From Oryzias latipes (lineage: Eukaryota > Chordata > Actinopteri > Beloniformes > Adrianichthyidae): a stretch of DNA of 64,000 nucleotides. Position 1 is the stretch's first letter, and each line of letters begins with the position of its first letter. Location of the stretch: the NCBI RefSeq assembly GCF_002234675.1, contig NC_019866.2, forward strand, positions 4,559,807-4,623,806. Reading direction: 5' to 3'. This document shows positions 31,801-45,149 of the stretch, in pieces. Below the pieces are notes generated by a model, which saw nothing but the letters and a program-made list of their open reading frames with translations, was not told the origin of the DNA and ran no database searches. Made by a program: the position numbers and the translations under genes.

Positions 31801-32971
31801 GCCAAACTCAAAGGTTGGCCCTTGTCTAAAATCAACAAATGGGCCATAATTGATGATGAACAGAGTAGGTTTGTCATGAAGCGGCTCTGTTGCATGAGAT
31901 AAACAATAAAGATAATTTGAAGAGTTACCTGAATATGCTTTAATTGGGAAAACAAGATGTTGAATTGATTTCTAAACCAATTAAAAATACATCAAACGTT
32001 GAAATGCTGCAGCTTGACTTGGACCGTCAGTGTTTGCTCATGAAGTTGTTCTTCTCCTTGAGCAGAGGTCCGTCTTTTGATTCTGGCCCGCAGTGATAAC
32101 CGAGCCGCCTGCTTGTCGCTCCGTTGATAGAGCTCGTCTGCTGCTTTGGCTCCTTTTTTTCAATAGAAACATCAGAATCTCATTAGAGTCTCATCTTGGT
32201 GGAAAAAGCCTGGAGACCTCTTTAGAGTGGTCTCCAGCTCACGGCTGCATTAGTGAAGTAGATGAATGCATTATTCCTCTTTAGCTGCTGTGTGACTCTG
32301 ATCAACTTTCCACACTTAAAGACCATTTGGGTTGATTTCTTACTGAGGACAAGCCAGTAGGAGCCACAACATCATACTTCACCCTTTAGAAAAATAAGAC
32401 ACCGATTTGGTTTTATGTTACTGTTGTGATTAATATTTCACCAATGATTGAGCAAAACAGTTCATTTTACAATTTGTGGTGCATCTCTGTTAGAATTTAG
32501 TAGATTTAACAATGAATGAAGGGAACTTTACCATCTTTTCGAACCATGGTGTGCAGTTTCAAATCTTTGAACTTGTTCAAAAAATAGAAAATTCACCTTA
32601 GAATCCATTGCCCCGTAAAGTTACCTGTATACCTGACCTCCAATTGATTCAAAATAACAATAATAATTGTGGTACATGACACATAAAATCTGTCAGAATG
32701 TATTCGTTCAATTCGTGATCCGGACTCCTTCAATTGTCTTGAATAATGTTTAAGTTCTTTTTTCTGCTTTACAGCTACCTTTTAAGATTAAAAACTTTCT
32801 TCTTTATTCAGAGAGCCACAATGAACGGGTGAAAGAGAGCCACATGTGGATCCGGAGCTTCAGTTTGCAGACCCCAGTCTGGAGTGTTTTATCTTTTTGT
32901 TACTCTTATTTTGAAAAACGGGATGTGCTTCACAGAGATTAAAATTTATAATTCGATTTTTATATATGCCG

Positions 32972-33124
<153 letters not shown>

Positions 33125-34120
33125 ATTCCATCTTATACATGTTTTTCAATGTGGATTTTTTGTAAATAACGTACTCCAATGTCGTCTTTACTCCAACAGA
33201 AATACAACTAAATAAGAAGCGGAGTGTTTTTTCTTCGAATGCTTGCGAAGGATTGGGTGTGCCTGCTTGCTGTATGAAGGCGCATGCATGCAGCAGATAG
33301 CTTCAGTGATTAGTGATAACAGTCCTGAGCCAGAGTGCTTCATCTGGGGCCCTTTGGACCTCTGTAATATTTTTATTGTGTGGAAAAAACAGTAAACCAG
33401 CTTTGTTTTTCTTGAATCCAGCTAGATTAAAACTTTTTTAGACTGTCACGCTGAGCTACTGCTGGTCTCAATGTCGATTTACCTGTTAATTAACACAGAA
33501 CAACATTTCAAGACTTAGGTTTCATAAAATATAAAGAAAAAATATTTTGGATTCATCAACCCTTCAAAATGATACTGATATTTGGTGAAAAAAATATGCA
33601 TTTCAAAATAAAGGTCAGTTGTCTGGACAGAAGGAGATTAGTGAGAATGATAAAGACCATCTGAACATTCAGTTCACCCATTGATCTCATTTAATCAGAA
33701 AAGATTCAGAATAGAATAGACTGTATTGTAATTGCCAGCAGCAGTTAAATGGTGGGATTCATTCAGGATTTGTTTATTTGTTCCAAATCTGTCAACTTAC
33801 TTGCCAATCATTTCGTGGGACGTGTTCAGTCAACAATAACTTTATTGTAAAAAACATATTAATAAAATGTATCCTGTCTCTGTTTTTATGTAACTTTTGT
33901 ACCTTTTGCCTTTTACCTAACATTGGGGTGGGCAATTTTTTTTTTACCACAAAAGGTTCAGAAAATTGGACAGAAGGGACCAGGAGCGGATGCACGGAGT
34001 GTTTTGGTAATCCGCCTCATTAGAGAAAGACTTAACATGGAATCTGGACAATTAAAAGTTTTATTTTCATTAAAATTTAATATATGTATTTTAATATAAG
34101 TATTTGTACAAACCGAAATG

Positions 34121-34227
34121 CTGCGTTCATGTGGTGTTGGAAATGATCGGAAAAATGACCGTCTGACTCGGAAAACACCCATGAATGTCAGAAAAACAAC
34201 AAATCTTCCAACAACACATGAACGCAG
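34121..34227. mobile_element. Small fold-back MITE (107 bases)
   Basis: The left arm CTGCGTTCATGTGGTGTTGGA is matched by its inverse complement at 34207-34227 with one mismatch in 21 bases. About 65 bases separate the arms. Similar TGCGTTCATGTG-ended short repeats are common in fish. It has no coding content. Confidence 0.75.
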
Positions 34228-36319
34228 AATAATTTTCTGCATCTATAATGTATTTGTAGTGCACCATCTACGGGGAAACACCAGAATTGCAGGGGAAACA
34301 ACCCATTCATTAGGATTATGTATACAATTTCAGTTTGACAGGCCAAATGACATAGTTTAACAGGCTACATATGGACCTCGGGCCGTAGTTTGCGAGGCTC
34401 AGAATGTGTTAACTGTCATTTATAGAAACTGTGGCTTAAGTCTGGGTCTAAACTCTAAAATGCTGCATGTTCCAGCAAATAATGAAACTGCAAAAGAAGA
34501 CTGTTCATCGCAAACAAGGAAACCTGATATTCTGCCAGTCTCTTCCAGCTGGGATGAATTTCAGGGATGAAGTCGGCTGTAACTCATGCGGAAAGTGAGG
34601 CCAACGTTTGTGGTGAACAGAGACAGCCCAGCATTACAGAGGATGAAGCAGAGAAAACCACAAACCATTCCTGCTTGGAAGACAACCAAACAGAAAACTG
34701 TCCTTGATGATTTGATTAAAAATGCTTCAACTCGTCAGATTTTGAGTGGTCAAGCTGCGTTACCTTCACAACAGTAAAATGATGTAAAAACACAGGAACA
34801 ACAGTTTTACATCACATAACCTTTTTACTCTACACTGACTCCCCCACTCTCTCCACAGCTGGATTCCTAGGTGAAAGAAATGTTCTCATCCTCTAAATGA
34901 TTGACGGATCTCGTACTGAGGGCTTCTAGAAGCTTCTTTGAAATCCTGGACAAAATCAAAACTTGTGGATTAAAAAAAAACATAAAATGTTTTGTTTTAC
35001 TTATTTAAACTAAGTTAAAGTGAAAGTTGAGAGCAATGCTGTATGGCTCACAGACGCTATCCGCCCTTTTTGGGGGGGGGGGCCAATAGGTCAATGTCAC
35101 TTTTAGAAGAATTGGCACTTTTGAATTTTCTTGGAAACTGAGTCCAGTTATAGTCATACTGTATGTTTTATCATTTCATTCAGCTTGAGTCAAGGATAAA
35201 TGTGTTGCATTTTCACAATTTTCCAGTGAAAAGTGTGCCGGCAGCAAGGAAACGGCACTTTTTGTCCAACATTTTTTCTCAAGCAGTTTCCTAAAGATGT
35301 TCAAGGAGACGATAGACCAAAATCCCTAGGAGGAGTTCAAATTTGTAGAAAATACCAAAGGTGATTTTTTTTGGGAGGGGGGTCAAAATCGCAGGCTCTT
35401 CCCAAGGTCAAAGGTCACCAAGACTTTGTATGTGTTTGACGACTTAACGTGGTGGCGTGTGCGTGAAATTTCTAAAGTTTTCTTTTGTCAAACTGTGCGA
35501 AAATTGACAAATTTCACACTTTGGCACCAAGACGTAGGTCCTGAGGCCATCCCATAATAAAAAATGTCAAAACTTCCTCTGGACATTCCCCACATGAGAG
35601 TTTTGGCTTCAACAGGGGATTTTTAAAATATTGTTTTGAGCCTCAAACGAGATTTTTGGCCCCATTTATTTGTTTGATGGTTTCACCTGCTGTGATGTCA
35701 TCATTTTTTGGGATGAGGGGGGGGCTTTAACCATGCCCACAATTCATTTTTGGAGAGTTGTTGAGCGAATTTTCTGTAAGAGAGAAGAATTGCGTAAACA
35801 ACGCGGTCCTTGGATTTCACAGCTGAACGAGAACACTCCAGGTGTGTCAGAGGTTTTGAATCCTTTTCTGGAGAAACTCTCCTTGTACTTTAAAGTTTGG
35901 TGTTGGTCTTTGTTGTTTCCATCTAAGGACGTGCAGGAACCCTGGTATTGTCCTCTTCATCACGCCTGCCATCAGCCCATCAGCCTCAGCTCCAACCAGC
36001 AGCAGAAGTCTCCTCCCTCCGTCTCAAACAGGAGATGAGCCAATAGAGCCTGATGGTTCTTCTGAAAGAGGACAAATTTGACATTTACACATCACAGCTT
36101 TGGAACCACCCCCCCCCCCCCAACTTTTTTTTTTTTTTTATAAGGGAATCCCCAGTTTGTAAACATCATGACGCAGAGGAGATGCCTCATTCGTGCCCCC
36201 CTCTCTAGCCCCTTTGCCCCATGTGTGCCCCACACACAGCCGGAGCTACAGCCCTCTGTGAGTCCTCGGCCCTGGTTCTAGCAGAGAGGGTGGAGGGGGC
36301 ATTTTAGGGCTGGGATATC

Positions 36320-36575
36320 CCTGTGTCAAGGTGTGCCGGGCTGATAGAAATGTTTCTAAGTCACCCCCCCCCCCCTCACTGACCAATGGGGCTGCAGGGC
36401 GCCGCACCTTTGGCTGTTGACGTACTTTCATGTGGGTGTTCCCGCTTCCACGCATCTCTCACTGTTCTCATCTTTTCGTGCGTCCGGGGTCACTTTGCCG
36501 CCGAGCTCGCCAAAGCTGACAGAGCGGAGATCGGCCTGCTTCCAGAGCTGGGGACCGGGTGGGAGTACCTGCATA
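36320..36575 (+). promoter_or_regulatory. Putative erythroid promoter and non-coding first exon of slc4a1
   Basis: A GATA motif (GCTGATAGA, about 36340), a C-rich CACC-type box (GTCACCCCCC, 36360) and a CCAAT box (GACCAATGG, about 36383) stand in order within 60 bases. A G+C-rich stretch follows and ends at CATACAG with GTAGGG donor at about 36578. GATA1 plus CACCC/KLF plus CCAAT is the usual red-cell promoter grammar, and slc4a1 is a red-cell gene whose first coding exon starts 850 bases downstream. The link is inferred. Confidence 0.5.
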
Positions 36576-37419
36576 CAGGTAGGGGTGTGGCCTTCTCAGA
36601 GCTGAGGTCAGAGACACTCAGATGGGCTAGAAGGAAGGGGTAAAACGAGAGGGATGTCTGTGTAGCCGAACAGAAGAAAAAGCATCATTACAGTCATCTA
36701 GAAAGGAGGAAAAACCTGCAGATAATCAAAAATATTATTGTTTTAGTCAAACCAGTGGAAACATGAGGAAACTTGGTTTTAAAACCTATAGACAAAAAGC
36801 GATTTCATTTTATAGTTACCTCAATTTTTTAGAAAAAAATAAGCCTGGTGTGAGTTCTAACCTGCACCAAAACTAGTTCATTTTAACAACATCTTATGCA
36901 AGTGTAGTTTTAAATATATCTCATAAAAATGCAAAAATAGGTTTAAAAAAACTTGAAACAAAATTCCAGAAGTTTTTGTTTCGCGGTTACAGAGGGGAAC
37001 ACAAGTGTGACCGAAGGGCGTAACCCAAAGATAAGGCTGTGAAGTCTTCTATTTGAACTATATCGCACTTGAAATTGCCAACGGCTGATTATCTGTCTTG
37101 AGCGGGTTTCAGACGAGCTCAGAGCCTCAGAACAAGAGACCACAGTGGCTGAGAGACCCGTCCTCAACAGCAGAAACACCTGAATCATGTGACATGACCA
37201 CGTAGCTTCCTTAAGAAAAGTAGCCAAAAAATATACATTTAGCTATTATTTAAAAAATTGTCTCTCTCTGTATCTGTCTGCATGAAAGGTTTGTTGGATC
37301 TCTGGACTAATGTGTTGATCTGAAAAAGATCTTTGAACCAGAAAGTTCTCGGTATCTTATACGTGACTTCTTTTGGCTCAGGGGATGAAGAAGAACTGAA
37401 GGACACATAACCAGCATCC

Positions 37420-40400
37420 ATGGAAAACAATTTCAGTTTTGAGGAGGTTTGTTTTTTTTCAATGCCTTCGCTATGCTTCAAAATCTCCTATTTATTTTAC
37501 TTAACATCAAAGCTGGTTATCATTTTTTTTTAAATCCTTCTCGTTTAGGACAGTGACATGTCTTACGAAGACAACAACCCGGCCTTTCCCCCTCCACTGA
37601 GACTGTAAGTTCCTGATCTCCTCTAAACTTCTCTGTTTTCACCAAATTCAACAGAATAAAACCCTGCACTGCTGTTTTTTTGGTTTTTTACCATCATATA
37701 TAGAATCTAGTTATATTTGAGGGAGAACTTTAGCAGCTTAATGTCAATTTTATTGAAGTTTTTTTTTAATTTACTCTCCAAGCTTTAAAATTTAAATAAA
37801 TATATTGGCTAATTATCAAAATATGACAAACAAGCTGGTAAAAACACGAATTTACTACTTCAGAGACATAAAAGAAACACACCAGAGTCAAATCATGACA
37901 GAACGTGACTTGCTTATTCCACAGACCAAAGTGTTTGTTTTTCTGTACACAGCACATTTTATACATGAAGTTTATTCAAACCAGCCAATCAACAAGCACT
38001 AGTCAACCAGCTCTATAAAGGTTTGGGCCTGAGGTTAAAGATGCTTGCACATCTCTCCCACCCTCCCTGAAAAGTTGTTCAAGTCGCACAATGAAAAGAA
38101 GGAAGTCAGACGCAGTGTGGACAAATGCTGCCATCTTGTGGCCATACAAGAAACTGCATGAGGTGTCCAGAACAGGGCTGGCCAACCCAGCTTCTCAAGA
38201 CCTCCCAGCTTACCTGTTTTCCAGCTGACTCAGGTGTCTCCTCATTCTGATTGACTACCTACAATCTGAGCAGGTAATCAGCAACAAAAAGTGCAGGGAC
38301 AGCTGGAAAATAGGAAGCTTGAGGACGAGGGGAACCGTGTTCCTGACTGTCAGTGCTTCACTCTCAGCCTGCAGGAACAACACCCAATGTGACATGAGAT
38401 GCTGTGACTGAACAGAATGGGAAAAAAACATCTTTGTGAATCCATGTTTCTCTGCCCAGAACTTCTCCAGATCAGAGTGGAAACTTTGACTGTGAAAGGA
38501 ATGGGGAGGAAGCCATCGACTCCCCTCCTGAGGCCATCATCATACCCAGTGATTCAGACGGTAAAGTGAGTTTGTTTAGACTGAGGTGATTTGTATCTAT
38601 ATTTCTCTAAAACTTGCTTTTTTTCTTTGTTTCAGCTTTTCTCAACGTGAACACCAATGCCACGACAAGAGGGGATGCTCAGGTTGGGTCTTCTTTCTGA
38701 ACTAAATCTTCTTTTTGGCTCTTGTGTTATGGATTTTTGATGGTTTGATGCATCTTGTTGCTCTGCAGGCCTATGTGGAGTTGAATGAGCTCCAAGGCAA
38801 CACCTGGCAGCAGACTGCTCGATGGGTGGGCTATGAGGAGAACTTTGACTCCGTCACAAGACAGTGGGGTCCATCCCACGTCTCCTATCTCACCTTTAAG
38901 AGCTTGATCCAACTCCGCAGGGCCATGAGCACAGGTGACGTCTGAAACAAAGCAGGATTCAGAATCTGTGTGGATGAAAGCCAAGTCTTCATCTTCAAGT
39001 CTCTCTCCTCAGGTGCCATCCTTTTGGACATGAACGCCAGCAATCTGTCCTTGATGGCTGAGAAAATTGTTGACGAGCTGCTTGCTAAGGATGAGATCCG
39101 CCCCAGCGATCGGGAAGGCCTGCTGAGAGCTCTCCTGATGAGACGCAGGTGAACCACCCAGGCCTCTGCTGTCCTCTCTGTTCTAAAATCTCAAACAGGT
39201 TGTTTATGACTCCTTCTTTTGTCTTTTCAGCCAGTCTGAGGGACCGGTGGTGACTCCCTCTGGAGACATTCAGATGCAAACATTTTCCGTGGCCAGAAAG
39301 GTACAAATATACTGGTTTTTTTTTGGTTTTTTACAGTTTCGGTTCTTGTCGTGCCTGTTTTAACACAGCTACTTTGCAACTGTTTTGCAGAGAGACAGCT
39401 CTGACAACATGGAGGCGTCGATTGTCCTCACAGGTGAACTATTGCTGAACACCTTGAAATGCAAATGATCAGCGAAGATCTCGTTAAGAGAGTGTTTCCT
39501 GCAGGCGTCCTTGACCTTCTGCAGAAACCGGTTGTGGCTTTCGTCAGGCTCAGTGACTCTGTGGTGATGGAGTCCGTTCTGGAGACCCACGTGCCGGTGC
39601 GCTTCGTCTTCGTCCTGGTGGGCCCCAGCCAGAGTGGGATGGACTACAGCGAGACTGGCCGTGCCATGGGGGCTCTGATGGCCGACTGGGTAAGACAGCA
39701 AAGTGGGAATGATGGCACAGCAGCTTCCTCAGTGGAACTAGTGATGAAGACTGTTTATCGTCGCCCTCCTCCGGCAGGTCTTCTGTCTGGAAGTGTTCCT
39801 GGCCCAGACCGACAAAGATGTGACCAACGCCATTGCAGACTTCATGGACTGCAGCATCATCATTCCTCCAACTGAGATCCAGGAAACATCCATGCTGGAG
39901 CCCATAATTGATTTCCAGAAGAAGATGTTGCGTGACCGACTCCGTCCCGCCGATGCCCGGCTCGCCTTTGGAGACAGGGTCAAAGGTCAGCCTGCAGCAG
40001 AATTTCAGTTTTGGTCCGTCTTAATTTTCTTTTGTACTGGAGTCGATTTTTTAAACTATGTATATGCCTTCAAGCTAATATCCCCTAATAAAAGAGCTCC
40101 TCTCCTCAAAAAGAGGTGCAGTAGGGCAACCATGGACTAATGTGGAGAAATGATAGCAGAAAGGAACCTTCCTGATGTCACAACGGCTTTGGGTTTTGTT
40201 TCAGCTGACGAGGGGCCAGAGGAAGTCAGGGAGGACCCACTGGCCCGTACAGGTTATCCTTTTGGAGGAATGGTGAAGGATGTAAAGCGGCGTTACCGCC
40301 ACTACTTCAGTGACTTCACAGACGGGCTGAACCCTCAGGTCCTCTCTGCCATCATCTTCATTTACTTCGCCGCTCTGTCCCCTGCTATCACTTTTGGAGG

Positions 40401-42824
40401 ACTCCTTGGTAATAAACTGCCCAGGACACGATTTGATTTTCCTGATGAAATATAGATAAGTCTAATATGTCTTTTTTTGTTGTTTACATTAGCTGACAAA
40501 ACCAAAAAAATGATGGGTGTATCGGAGCTCATGATCGCTACCAGCCTCCAAGGTATCGTCTTCTGCCTCTTTGCTGCCCAGCCTGTCCTCATCATTGGCT
40601 TCTCCGGACCTCTGCTTCTGTTTGAGGAAGCCTTTCATGTTGTATGTACAAACTGTAAGAAGAAAAATCTGCTGAAAAAGCTTCATATGGCATCTTTGAT
40701 CATTAATGTCCTTTTCTTTGCTTCAAGTTCTGCGATTCTCAGAACATTGAGTACATTGTTGGCCGGACCTGGGTGGGCATGTGGCTCATATTGATCGTGG
40801 TGGTCATCGTGGCGGTGGAAGGAAGCTTCCTCGTCCGATATATCTCCCGCTTCACTCAGGAAATCTTCTCCATCCTCATCTCACTCATCTTCATCTACGA
40901 GACTTTTGCCAAGCTCCTTAGGGTATTTTTTTTTATCCACATTTTTCCCATCAGGCTCCCTTTAGCCTTCCTTTTTTCTGGTTAATTTATTTTCGTGTCT
41001 CCTACCACCCACCACACAGATCTTCGCAACACACCCACTGGTCCTGAACTACGACCAAATCAATCACACTCTGGAAGATCCCTTCCACCCAATCATCAAG
41101 ACATTCACAGTGACCCCACATCCAGGTGGTAACATCACCGTCATTCAAGAGGAGCACGAGAGAGCCTTCCCCAACACGGCCCTGCTGTCAATGTGCCTGA
41201 TGTTCGGCTGCTTCTTCATCGCTTTCTTTCTGCGCGAGTTCAAGAACAGCCAGTATCTCCCCGGCTGGGTAACGTTCTGTTGCACCAGACTTTGAAATGA
41301 GTTCAAACTGTGGCTCTGCACATGTTCACTTTCTGCTTGTTCTTAGCTCCGCCGTTTGATTGGAAACTTTGGAGTGCCCATTGCTATTTTTATCATGATT
41401 GCCATCGACATCAGCATTGCAGATGCTTACACCCAGGTAAGCGCTGTGGACAAACTTGAAAAAGTTTAATTTTCTGTTACTGTCACCCTCTTTTGCGTTA
41501 CACATCTGTCTTTTTCCCGCCGATACAGGAAAAGTAAATCTAATTTATCTTCATTTTCTACTTTTTAAAAGGAAGAATTTGCACTTTTCTCTTTTCTTTT
41601 TAGAAATTAGTTGTGCCAAAAGGTATTGAGGTCACCAATCCAAAAGAAAGAGGCTGGATTATCAACCCCATGGGGGAAAAGAAAGATTTCCCCGCATGGA
41701 TGATGGGCGCCTGCTGTGTTCCGGCTTTACTCGTCTTTATCCTGATCTTCATGGAGTCTCAGATTACCACGTACGTTTCCCTGAAAGAAACTCACCATGA
41801 ATATAAAAGAGTTTTGTGGAGCTAAATTTGAGTTTTCTTGGACTCCAAGGCTGATCGTGAGCAAACCCGAGAGGAAAATGATCAAAGGATCAGGTTTCCA
41901 CTTTGACCTCCTGCTCCTGGTCACCATGGGGGGGATATTTTCCATCTTCGGCATGCCGTGGCTGAGTGCTGCCACAGTTCGGTCTGTTACCCACGTCAAT
42001 GCTCTCACAGTCATGTCCAAGGGGCCCAAACCAGTGATAGAGAAAGTGGTTGAGCAGAGGATCAGCGGTTTGATCGTGGCCCTTCTGGTCGGTAGGTCCT
42101 TCAGCTCAGACGCAATTGTAAGTTCCAAAATCACGTGGACCCTTTTCTTCTTCTGAGCATTTGGGGTCTCTTTCGGATTTCAGGTGTTTCGATTTTCATG
42201 GAGCCAATCCTCAAGATGATTCCTATGACTGCTTTGTTTGGCGTTTTCCTCTACATGGGTATCACCTCACTGAGTGGAGTCCAGATGTGGGACAGGATGC
42301 TTCTGCTGATCACTCCCAAGAAGTACCACCCATCTGATCCCTATGCCACCAGGGTATTGGTTGTTCTTGCTTTTTTTTACGACAAATTTCTGATTAAGAC
42401 AAGAACAAAATCTATGTGACATCTTTGAATTGGTCTCCTTAATTGACACTTTGTGCCCCATCACCTGTGCAGGTGAAGACGCTGCGGATGCATCTCTTCA
42501 CTCTGGTCCAGGTTGTGTGCCTGGCTGTCCTGTGGGCAGTGAAGATGAGCCCCTTCTCTTTGGCGCTGCCTTTTGTCCTCATTCTTACCATCCCTCTGCG
42601 CATGTTGATGACCGGCCGCCTCTTCACTCCCTTGGAGATGAAATGTGTAAGAACTCGTTCATGTGTCTCAGATTCCCTTTGGAAGTTGCCGTCACATTTC
42701 TTCACCGTGTCTGGTGCAGTTCTTTCTGATCTGAGATGATGTGTTTGTGTTTGTGTTGCAGCTCGATGCAGATGATGCCAAAGTGAAATTTGACGACGAA
42801 CCTGGAGATGATGGATTAGCATAA
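37420..42824 (+). CDS. slc4a1: slc4a1, band 3 anion exchanger (AE1)
   Basis: This is the chloride/bicarbonate exchanger of the red-cell membrane. Twenty coding exons join in phase to 913 aa (human 911): 37420-37446, 37549-37604, 38460-38560, 38636-38682, 38769-38934, 39013-39148, 39231-39300, 39391-39433, 39505-39689, 39778-39985, 40205-40408, 40493-40641, 40728-40922, 41020-41268, 41347-41436, 41604-41770, 41850-42091, 42184-42353, 42473-42646, 42762-42824. The N-terminal cytosolic domain spans residues 1 to about 380, and membrane segments follow from [20 protein letters not shown]. The DIDS-reactive lysine of the ETFAKLL block (K526, human K539) and the transport glutamate of FMESQIT (E693, human E681) are kept. 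The extracellular loop has sequons NHT and NIT. The LDADD carbonic-anhydrase motif ends the protein, but the tail after it is short compared with human. All family members' core blocks are present and no break is seen. Confidence 0.96.
37605..38459 (+). other. slc4a1 intron 2
   Basis: The largest intron of the slc4a1 coding region. It contains a fold-back repeat near its 3' half and AT-rich sequence elsewhere. No extra exon is recognised. Confidence 0.75.
38170..38352. mobile_element. Degenerate fold-back MITE in slc4a1 intron 2
   Basis: The left part (ACAGGGCTGGCCAACCCAGC, then CCTGTTTTCCAGCTG) and the right part (CAGCTGGAAAATAGGAAGCTTGAGG, then GGGGAACCGTGTTCCTG) form an imperfect inverted repeat. 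This layout matches short hAT-type fold-back elements ending in CAGGGNTGG that are frequent in fish. Superfamily is a guess. Confidence 0.55.
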
Positions 42825-43545
42825 ACACAACATTTAGAGTGACATTTTATTTATTTTTTTCAAATATTCTAATTTGTATTCACTTTTCCATCACTTTAGT
42901 ATCCAAAGATAAATTAGAATTTTTCATAATTTTTGACCTAAAAGCAACAGGTAATGAATGACAATGTTCTGAAAGTATACTTGTTAGTCATAAACCTTAT
43001 CTAAACATACAGGTTTATGCTTTTTATTTGTATTTTATGTTTAACTACATTATAGCTTTTCAATCACCCCAAAACATTCATCTTTTATTTTAATGTTTAT
43101 TTCTTGACTCCAGCAAACTGAACTGCAACTTTTACATTTAAATAATTGTTTTTTGGAAAAAAAACATTGGTGCCTTTTTCCAGTATAGCCTTAAGGGTTT
43201 TATGTCGTAAAATGTGTTTTCAGTAGTGATGTTCATTAATTTCATCGTAAGCTGTTTTGTCTTCCTGGTATGTATAAAAAGAGAGAGATGTGAAATTTAC
43301 TTGTGCCTTGTTTTAGAGTTCAACTGCTTTTGTGAGCATAAATTGCAGCCAGCACTATTGGAAATGAAATTATGGGATGAAACTGCACTAAAGCAAAAAG
43401 GGGATACTTTTTTTTTTTCTTTTTTAAAGCCTTACTCTGCATACGTGTTGCACTGTGTACTCTTTGTATGCTTTCGAGCAAACATGTCTTAATGCGTGCT
43501 TGAAACACTGTACATGCTTGGATTTCATTTTGTGTAAAAATAAAA

Positions 43546-43551
43546 AATAAA
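43546..43551 (+). terminator. Poly(A) signal of slc4a1
   Basis: AATAAA within an A-rich stretch 722 bases past the stop codon. It is the first strong signal downstream. Confidence 0.6.
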
Positions 43552-43559
43552 ACATTTGA

Positions 43560-45140
43560 CAAAAAAAATTACACAATAGACCACAACTATTCTCTATTTA
43601 AGCATTAAGTGTAAGAGGAGGCAGCAGTAATGATAATGAGGCCTTCAAGGTAAACACGTAAATGCCATTGCATGTTTGGAAACCTTTTTAGTTGGCAAAA
43701 ATATTTCTAGAGGTTTATACGGTTAAAGAAATGTAAAAGAGCCTAATTTTTTTAAATAATACTTATCCAGCTCACTATAAGCTCCAGTAAATTTGAATTT
43801 TAGCGGTCTATTTTTCAAATTTGACTGTATTGATTCATAAAGGCTCAAGACAGTCTGTCAAAAAAATCTCTTTGTAAAACTATAGTTTCTATTTTCAAAA
43901 TGGAACGTATTTATTAAAAAGTTAAGTTTAGTATCATTTTTTTACCACGTAGAATTGCCATTTGCCTTTTAGCATTTAACAAAAGCAAAATATTGCTCTT
44001 TAAGTTTACAGATTTCAAACCTGAAGAGCTTTGAATTTCAGGTGAACTTATGTGATATTTTGATTTTTATCCCATTTAAATCTAAAAGGGCTTCTTACAA
44101 AATTTTTAACTACCGTACTCTTTTTCTGGCTTCTTAAATGTATTACAAAACTCCACAGATTGACAATAACATATCACAAGCCTTAACACTTGGAGTAGTA
44201 CACTTGGAGTTTATTTTATTTAGTATACTTGAGTATAAATAGAGCTAGTATACTATAGTATAGACTATGAATGTGTAGTGCAGAAAGTATACTAACTGAA
44301 TACCGGTACTTTTTCAGACTAAACTGAAACACTAGGTTTAGAACAATTAGTAAATAAAAAGTAAACTTTAAGTATACTGCCTTAGTTTTGGTGTAGACCG
44401 AGTATACTTAGACTACTTTTTGATAGGCAAATTTAAAATTAAAATAAAATACCAAAAAAGTACTTAAAAAGCTTTATTGATTAACTTGATCACTTACAAA
44501 CTAGCTCTTTTTTACATGAAGTAAACAGTCTAATTGTGATATAGTTTAAGTCAAGTTCTACTTCAAATGCTGGTTGACAAACTCAAAACTTTCTACTACA
44601 TATGTTTTCTTTTGATAAAATAGGATGCATTAGATGAAAAATATGTAATACTTAATGAGAAAGGTTTTACACAAAACTAAAGACAAATATTTCATATTGA
44701 CATTGCTTTAATGTGTCATCTAATAATTTTGTCCTTCAATATGCATTACATTGTGTTCTTTTGGAGTAATGGTTACATTTCCAGCTGCAAGTGAACGCAG
44801 CACAGCATGGCGAGTCATTTGTTTTCGCAGGATCAGGCCGACCGGATTGGACGGCGGGGGGTTCCGCCCACAAACACACCAGGTGGGAGTTGAAAAAGAA
44901 AAGAAAAAAACACGCCGGGACAAAATGAAGCTGTCAAAGCAGCGCTTAAAAAATGCTGTAAAAGAGGTTTGGAGCAAAGGGAGGCGGAAAAGGCGCAGAC
45001 AGGAGCTGGAGGGAACCACTGTCACTGGAGGGGGACATCACAGAGCGATGCTTAAAATATATCCGACAATATAAATATTTGAGTCAAATATATAAGTTTA
45101 TTTTAATAGTTTTATAAAACTATACGATCAGTAGCGGAGT
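43560..45140. other. Intergenic DNA between slc4a1 and ubtf
   Basis: AT-rich sequence includes a patch at 44190-44410 in which AGTATACTT and its inverse recur many times, perhaps an old short repeat. The lysine/arginine-rich frame at 44751-45074 has no recognisable domain. Confidence 0.5.
44190..44415. repeat. AGTATACTT-rich degenerate repeat
   Basis: The near-palindromic motif AGTATACT and variants occur at least six times in about 220 bases, in both orientations. Origin unknown. Confidence 0.4.
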
Positions 45141-45149
45141 GACATATCA

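Noticed and set aside
44751-45074. Lys/Arg-rich 107-codon plus-strand frame before ubtf
   Set aside because: No domain, no splice partner, and it lies upstream of the CpG-rich promoter; probably chance.
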